From HTCC5015 sp051747425 (GTDB lineage: Bacteria; Pseudomonadota; Gammaproteobacteria; HTCC5015): a stretch of DNA of 64,000 nt. Below the pieces are notes generated by a model. It searched no databases. It was not told where the DNA came from and saw nothing but the letters and a program-made list of their open reading frames with translations. This document shows positions 60,731-64,000 of the stretch, one piece after another (positions within the stretch are counted from its first letter, which is position 1; the number at the start of each line of letters is the position of its first letter). The stretch is taken from the NCBI GenBank assembly GCA_051747425.1, contig JBNJGD010000010.1, forward strand, positions 46,689-110,688. Direction: 5' to 3'. Position numbers and translations under genes: made by a program.

Positions 60731-61882
60731 TCAGGGAATCGTCGGTATGGTTTGTTCATTCGTCGATTCGGTATTGTTGTCGCCACCTAATACGACACTT
60801 CTTTCGCCCGATGCCGTGTTGTTACTACCACCGACGACCACCGCGCGCAGGTTACTAGCTTCATTGTTGCTGCCACCTACAACCACCGCATGCCATTCGC
60901 TGGTCTCGTTAGTGAAACCACCGGTTACAGAAGAAGCCCGGCTGCCCGCTGTATTGTCTTCTCCCCCGCTGACAGAGGTATAGGTACCCAAGGCTGTATT
61001 GTTAAAACCGCCAGTGACCGAAGCCCTCATGCCCGAAGCGGTATTATCCGTGCCGCCTGCAACAGAAGCCCGGCTGCCCGAAGCTGTATTGCCGTCTCCC
61101 CCGGTCACGGAGGCATATGAACCAGAGGCCTTATTTCGAAAACCGCTGGTGACAGAGGCCTTATTGCCCGAGACCCTATTATCTTCTCCACCGAGCACCA
61201 CGCTACCGGTTCCACGAGCGACATTGTCAAAACCAAAAGTCACGGCATTTCCCCTGGTAACCGCGTTACTTATGCCCACAATCAGGCCTCCATTGGCGCT
61301 GTAGGCGTTTTCATAGCCAATCACCACATTGTGGGAACCGCTACGATGGTCTGCAGCCCACACCGCGCCGGCGGAGGCACAATCTGAAGAATTATCTGAT
61401 ACATTCGTAGCTGCCGCACTGCCATCGGAACAAACTGCATCAGTATAAAAACCATCAAGGCGAGCACCGCCGTAACCGACAATCAGGTTACCCAGGCCGT
61501 TGCTTTCATTGTTTTCCTGGGCGGTTTTACCGGCACCATCAATCAGTTGCAGGTTAACGCCTTCAAACACAACCCTCTGCTTGTTAGGTTGTGTGGCATC
61601 GGCCACCACGGACACATGCTCGTTCATGGCACGCAAATTATCCGTTTGCTGTTCCAGCTCGTCGATGCGAGTGCTCTGCTCGTCAATCAGAGCGAGCGCC
61701 TGATCCAGCGCCTCTTTCAAGGCCGTAAAATTGGCATTAACCTGTTCCGCCTTGGCAGTATTGCCCGACTGGAATTTGTTCGGCACTGTCACCTCGGCAC
61801 TCAAAGGCGTGACATACAGCATCATCACACCAACCGTCAGGATGGCCACTTTACTCTTTACAATTTTCATATTTGTTCTCAT
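60731..61882 (-). CDS. YadA-head-like secreted protein 1
   Basis: 383 residues from the ATG at 61882, preceded by GGAAGGAGTTTGAA. Signal peptide, then the stalk-like TVPNKFQSGNTAKAEQVNANFTALKEALDQALALIDEQSTRIDELEQQ coiled coil (~35-80). A GAGKTAQENNESNGLGNLIVGYGG region and about ten 14-residue head repeats (ASGSYASVTGGDGNT-type) follow. There is no C-terminal YadA anchor barrel. The protein shares about half its residues with the 62309-63199 product. It probably forms a trimeric beta-roll outside the cell. Confidence 0.85.
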   Translation of the reverse strand: MRTNMKIVKSKVAILTVGVMMLYVTPLSAEVTVPNKFQSGNTAKAEQVNANFTALKEALDQALALIDEQSTRIDELEQQTDNLRAMNEHVSVVADATQPNKQRVVFEGVNLQLIDGAGKTAQENNESNGLGNLIVGYGGARLDGFYTDAVCSDGSAAATNVSDNSSDCASAGAVWAADHRSGSHNVVIGYENAYSANGGLIVGISNAVTRGNAVTFGFDNVARGTGSVVLGGEDNRVSGNKASVTSGFRNKASGSYASVTGGDGNTASGSRASVAGGTDNTASGMRASVTGGFNNTALGTYTSVSGGEDNTAGSRASSVTGGFTNETSEWHAVVVGGSNNEASNLRAVVVGGSNNTASGERSVVLGGDNNTESTNEQTIPTIP

Positions 61883-61918
61883 TTCAAACTCCTTCCGTTG
61901 ATTGCATGGGGTAGGCGT

Positions 61919-62083
61919 TTACTGCCAACGACCTTCATCCCATTTCATTTCGTTCCACTCACTGCTGGCGGCCTTGTCGTCGGCGCTGTCACCACCGCCT
62001 CCGCCACCACCACAAGCGGTGATAAAACCGGCGAGAGCGGCGGCGACCAGCCAGACAGCCAGACTTCTGTTGAACCTCTTCAT
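61919..62083 (-). CDS. Small lipoprotein with conserved Trp-rich tail, copy 1 (54 aa)
   Basis: Read directly from sequence. ATG at 62083 after GCAGGAGATAGTGTCC. Signal MKRFNRSLAVWLVAAALAG, lipobox ITAC (Cys24), seven glycines, then DSADDKAAS and the C-terminal tail SSEWNEMKWDEGRWQ. The tail is nearly identical in copy 2 (63236-63397), while the signal peptides differ, indicating selection on the tail. It lies 36 bases upstream of YadA-head gene 1 in the same direction. No family recognised. Confidence 0.85.
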   Translation of the reverse strand: MKRFNRSLAVWLVAAALAGFITACGGGGGGGDSADDKAASSEWNEMKWDEGRWQ

Positions 62084-62242
62084 GGACACTATCTCCTGCT
62101 ATTGGGTAACCAGGGTCACACTGCCACCCTTTGTCGCCCACAGTACCAGCCCCCGGTATTTAATACCCGGCAAAGATGACTCAATTTCCCCGACTATCGG
62201 CCGACTCTGTGCGGCCCATCACAGAATCAGACATGACGGGTG

Positions 62243-62279
62243 GATAAAAAAAGAGCGGCGTACCGGGATACGCCGCTCT
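62243..62279 (-). terminator. Terminator after YadA-head protein 2
   Basis: Same stem AGAGCGGCGTA / TACGCCGCTCT as at 60673-60700, with a T run on the minus strand. It separates the two duplicated units. Confidence 0.88.
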
Positions 62280-62308
62280 GAAACCCGCGAGTGACGCGGA
62301 GTGGAGGG

Positions 62309-63199
62309 TCAGGGTGAAGCGGGGATACTGGCCTCTTCGCCCGCTTCAGTATTACTTTTGCCTCCCAGTACAGCACTCTCTTCACCTGCTGCCTCATTGG
62401 AGTCGCCACCAACCACAACGGATCGCAGGCCGCTGGCATGATTGAAGAAGCCACCGGTAACAGCAGACCCCACACCCGTGGCCTCGCCATAACGCCCGGC
62501 TGTAACACTGGAGTCTCTGGCCGCTGCTTCATTTTGCCGTCCGCCAACAACTGTGGCGTTTTTTCCGCGAGCGGTGTTCAGCGCCCCGAAGGAAACGGTG
62601 TTTACATGCGTAATGGCGTTGGACTGTCCTACCACCAGGCCACCATTTCTGCTATAGGCATTGTTATATCCCACGACAATATTGTGGGAGCCACTGCGGT
62701 GATCAGCGGCCCAGACTTCTCCAGCCCCCTCACAGGAAGCCTGGTCACCATAAAGGCCAAAGGAGCAAACATTGTTGGTGATGCCGGCATCGAGAGTACG
62801 GGGGCCGCCATAACCGACAATTAAATTGCCCAGACCATTGCTTTGATAATTTTGCTGAGCCGTTTTACCGGCGCCGTCAATCAATTGCAGGTTGACGCCT
62901 TCAAAGACAATGCGCTGCTCATTGGGATCCGCGTCGTCAGCCACCACAGACACATGCTCGTTCATGGCGCGCAAATTCTCCGTTTCCTGTTCCAGTTGAT
63001 CGATACGATCGAGCGCCTGATTGAGTGCGCTTTGCAGTGCTTCAAAATTGGCATTGACCTCCCCTGCCTTGGCGGTATTGCCCGACTTGAATTCATTGGG
63101 CACTGTCACCTCGGCACTTAGAGATGTGACATGCAACATCATGGCGCCGACCGCCAGGATGGCCACTTTGCTCTTTGCGATGTTCATCGTTGCTTTCAT
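62309..63199 (-). CDS. YadA-head-like secreted protein 2
   Basis: 296 residues from the ATG at 63199, with the same AAGGAGTTTGAA leader as copy 1. Signal peptide, then TVPNEFKSGNTAKAGEVNANFEALQSALNQALDRIDQLEQETENLRAMNEHVSVVAD, a coiled-coil neck as in copy 1. GAGKTAQQNYQSNGLGNLIVGYGG and WAADHRSGSHNIVVGY are shared with copy 1, and only ~6 head repeats follow (VTAGRYGEATGVGSAVTGGFFNHASG). It lacks an anchor domain. A shorter paralogue of the 60731 product. Confidence 0.85.
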   Translation of the reverse strand: MKATMNIAKSKVAILAVGAMMLHVTSLSAEVTVPNEFKSGNTAKAGEVNANFEALQSALNQALDRIDQLEQETENLRAMNEHVSVVADDADPNEQRIVFEGVNLQLIDGAGKTAQQNYQSNGLGNLIVGYGGPRTLDAGITNNVCSFGLYGDQASCEGAGEVWAADHRSGSHNIVVGYNNAYSRNGGLVVGQSNAITHVNTVSFGALNTARGKNATVVGGRQNEAAARDSSVTAGRYGEATGVGSAVTGGFFNHASGLRSVVVGGDSNEAAGEESAVLGGKSNTEAGEEASIPASP

Positions 63200-63235
63200 T
63201 TCAAACTCCTTGCATTGATTTTCCGGGATCGCCGT

Positions 63236-63397
63236 TTACTCCCAACGGCCTTCATCCCATTTCATTTCGTTCCACTCACTGCTGCCGGCTTTGTCGTCAG
63301 TGCTGTCACCGCCGCCTCCGCCACCACCGCAAGCCGTTATCAGGCTTGCAATGGCAGCAAGCAGCAGGATGGTCGCTATTCGTTGCATAGGCTTCAT
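63236..63397 (-). CDS. Small lipoprotein with conserved Trp-rich tail, copy 2 (53 aa)
   Basis: Read directly from sequence. ATG at 63397 after GCACAGGAGGCGAT. Signal MKPMQRIATILLLAAIAS, lipobox ITAC (Cys23), seven glycines, DSTDDKAGS, then the tail SSEWNEMKWDEGRWE. It lies 36 bases upstream of YadA-head gene 2 and 16 bases downstream of the partial gene at the window end, so all three may be one transcript. Function unknown. Confidence 0.85.
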   Translation of the reverse strand: MKPMQRIATILLLAAIASLITACGGGGGGGDSTDDKAGSSEWNEMKWDEGRWE

Positions 63398-63413
63398 ATC
63401 GCCTCCTGTGCGC

Positions 63414-64000
63414 TTATTGGATATTCAGAGTGAAGTCGATACTCCCTGGAGCAGGCCGCATCGTCTTGCGGTTCCAGGTGTCGGCCATCCAGTTTTGCAC
63501 TGTCAGGTAGTATTCCTGACCGACTTCCAGACTGGCTTCGATGCTTTGTGAACAGGCATCTTCCCCGGAGCTGTCCAGCGTCGTACCAAAGCCGTCGGTA
63601 TCGTGCAGTGTCAACTCCAGGTAACTGCTCCCCGAGCAGAGATAATTACCCAGCGTGATGGTGTGCTGACCATCGCGGCGCGCAGTAAAACGGTAGTAGC
63701 TTTCGGTAGAGGTATTGATCAAGGTGCCCACATAGCCGTCGAACGGGAACTGAGTGATTTCACGGGCCCCGCCCTGGAATTCCTTGCCATCGGCATTGCG
63801 CACGACCCGAAGACTGAAATAGGCCGGGGCATTGGTGTCGTCCTGGGCCACCTGGGGGTAAATGTAATAGCGTTCGCCCCCCGTCAGTCTCAGGTTGGTG
63901 ACATCCTCAACACCACAGAATGAGCCGTCGGCGGCACTGTCTCCGAGGTCGCTTGAGCCGAGATCTTCCTCACTGTATATCGTCCAGGAGCACTGGTTGG
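63414..64000 (-). CDS. Partial secreted protein, beta-rich C-terminus
   Basis: An open frame runs from the stop at 63414 to the window edge with no stop, giving the last ~195 residues; the start lies outside. The sequence is strand-rich with Cys-containing loops: NYLCSGSSYLELTLHDTDGFGTTLDSSGEDACSQSIEASLEVGQEYYLTVQNW. The pattern SYYRFTARRDGQHTITLGNYLC...LTLHDTDGF...YYLTVQ resembles the bacterial pre-peptidase C-terminal (PPC) domain. It would head the transcript containing the lipoprotein and YadA-head genes. Confidence 0.65.
   Translation of the reverse strand, partial: NQCSWTIYSEEDLGSSDLGDSAADGSFCGVEDVTNLRLTGGERYYIYPQVAQDDTNAPAYFSLRVVRNADGKEFQGGAREITQFPFDGYVGTLINTSTESYYRFTARRDGQHTITLGNYLCSGSSYLELTLHDTDGFGTTLDSSGEDACSQSIEASLEVGQEYYLTVQNWMADTWNRKTMRPAPGSIDFTLNIQ

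Overview
The window looks like the chromosome of a free-living, probably marine gammaproteobacterium. GC is about 60% in the core genes and visibly lower in the integron cassettes. FldB, GrxA-type glutaredoxin, MltF, HrpB, DUF2489, PA2778/PA2779-type proteins and a TonB-dependent receptor point to the Pseudomonas/Cellvibrionales side of the class. An ice-binding (DUF3494) lipoprotein, KatG and several stress proteins suggest cold or saline water. The genus is not decidable from the sequence alone. I saw no rRNA or tRNA genes and no CRISPR array.

Layout. 0-9.5 kb: housekeeping genes (nth, mscS, mltF, fldB, grxA, a Kv-type channel, an M50 peptidase, a blc lipocalin). 9.5-19.3 kb: a repeat-rich stretch holding an acyl-CoA ligase, two solute-binding-like proteins, a nitronate monooxygenase, a cold-shock gene, a transglutaminase-like protein and hrpB. 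It ends in a HigBA-like toxin-antitoxin pair with a palindromic operator. 19.3-22 kb: an integron (intI on minus, cassettes on plus) with three coding cassettes whose starts are complementary to their own attC ends. 22-30 kb: accessory genes, including a collapsed RsbQ-GGDEF remnant and a repeat lipoprotein. 30-36 kb: an FG-GAP-like lipoprotein and a secreted pyrophosphatase/TonB-receptor pair.

36-46 kb: an amine oxidase, an encapsulated-ferritin homologue without encapsulin, a PAS-GGDEF protein, an AGCS symporter and YaiI. Then comes a four-gene co-oriented set: HDAC-like amidohydrolase, ATP-grasp ligase, a 676-residue protein with papain-like residues, and an EamA exporter. 46-56 kb: small stress proteins, a second GGDEF protein, the ice-binding lipoprotein, an outer-membrane barrel, a Crp/Fnr regulator, the PA2779/PA2778 pair and a membrane M23 peptidase operon. 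56-64 kb: katG, an RND-pump remnant, a STAND-type regulator, and a minus-strand cluster in which a two-gene unit (a tiny Trp-tailed lipoprotein plus a YadA-head-like protein) occurs twice.

The best candidates for undescribed biology are the HDAC/ATP-grasp/papain-like/EamA set, the duplicated lipoprotein/YadA-head unit, the encapsulin-free EncFtn and the integron cassettes. Three small lipoproteins (52134-52295, 61919-62083, 63236-63397) are too short for usual ORF cut-offs and were read directly from the sequence.
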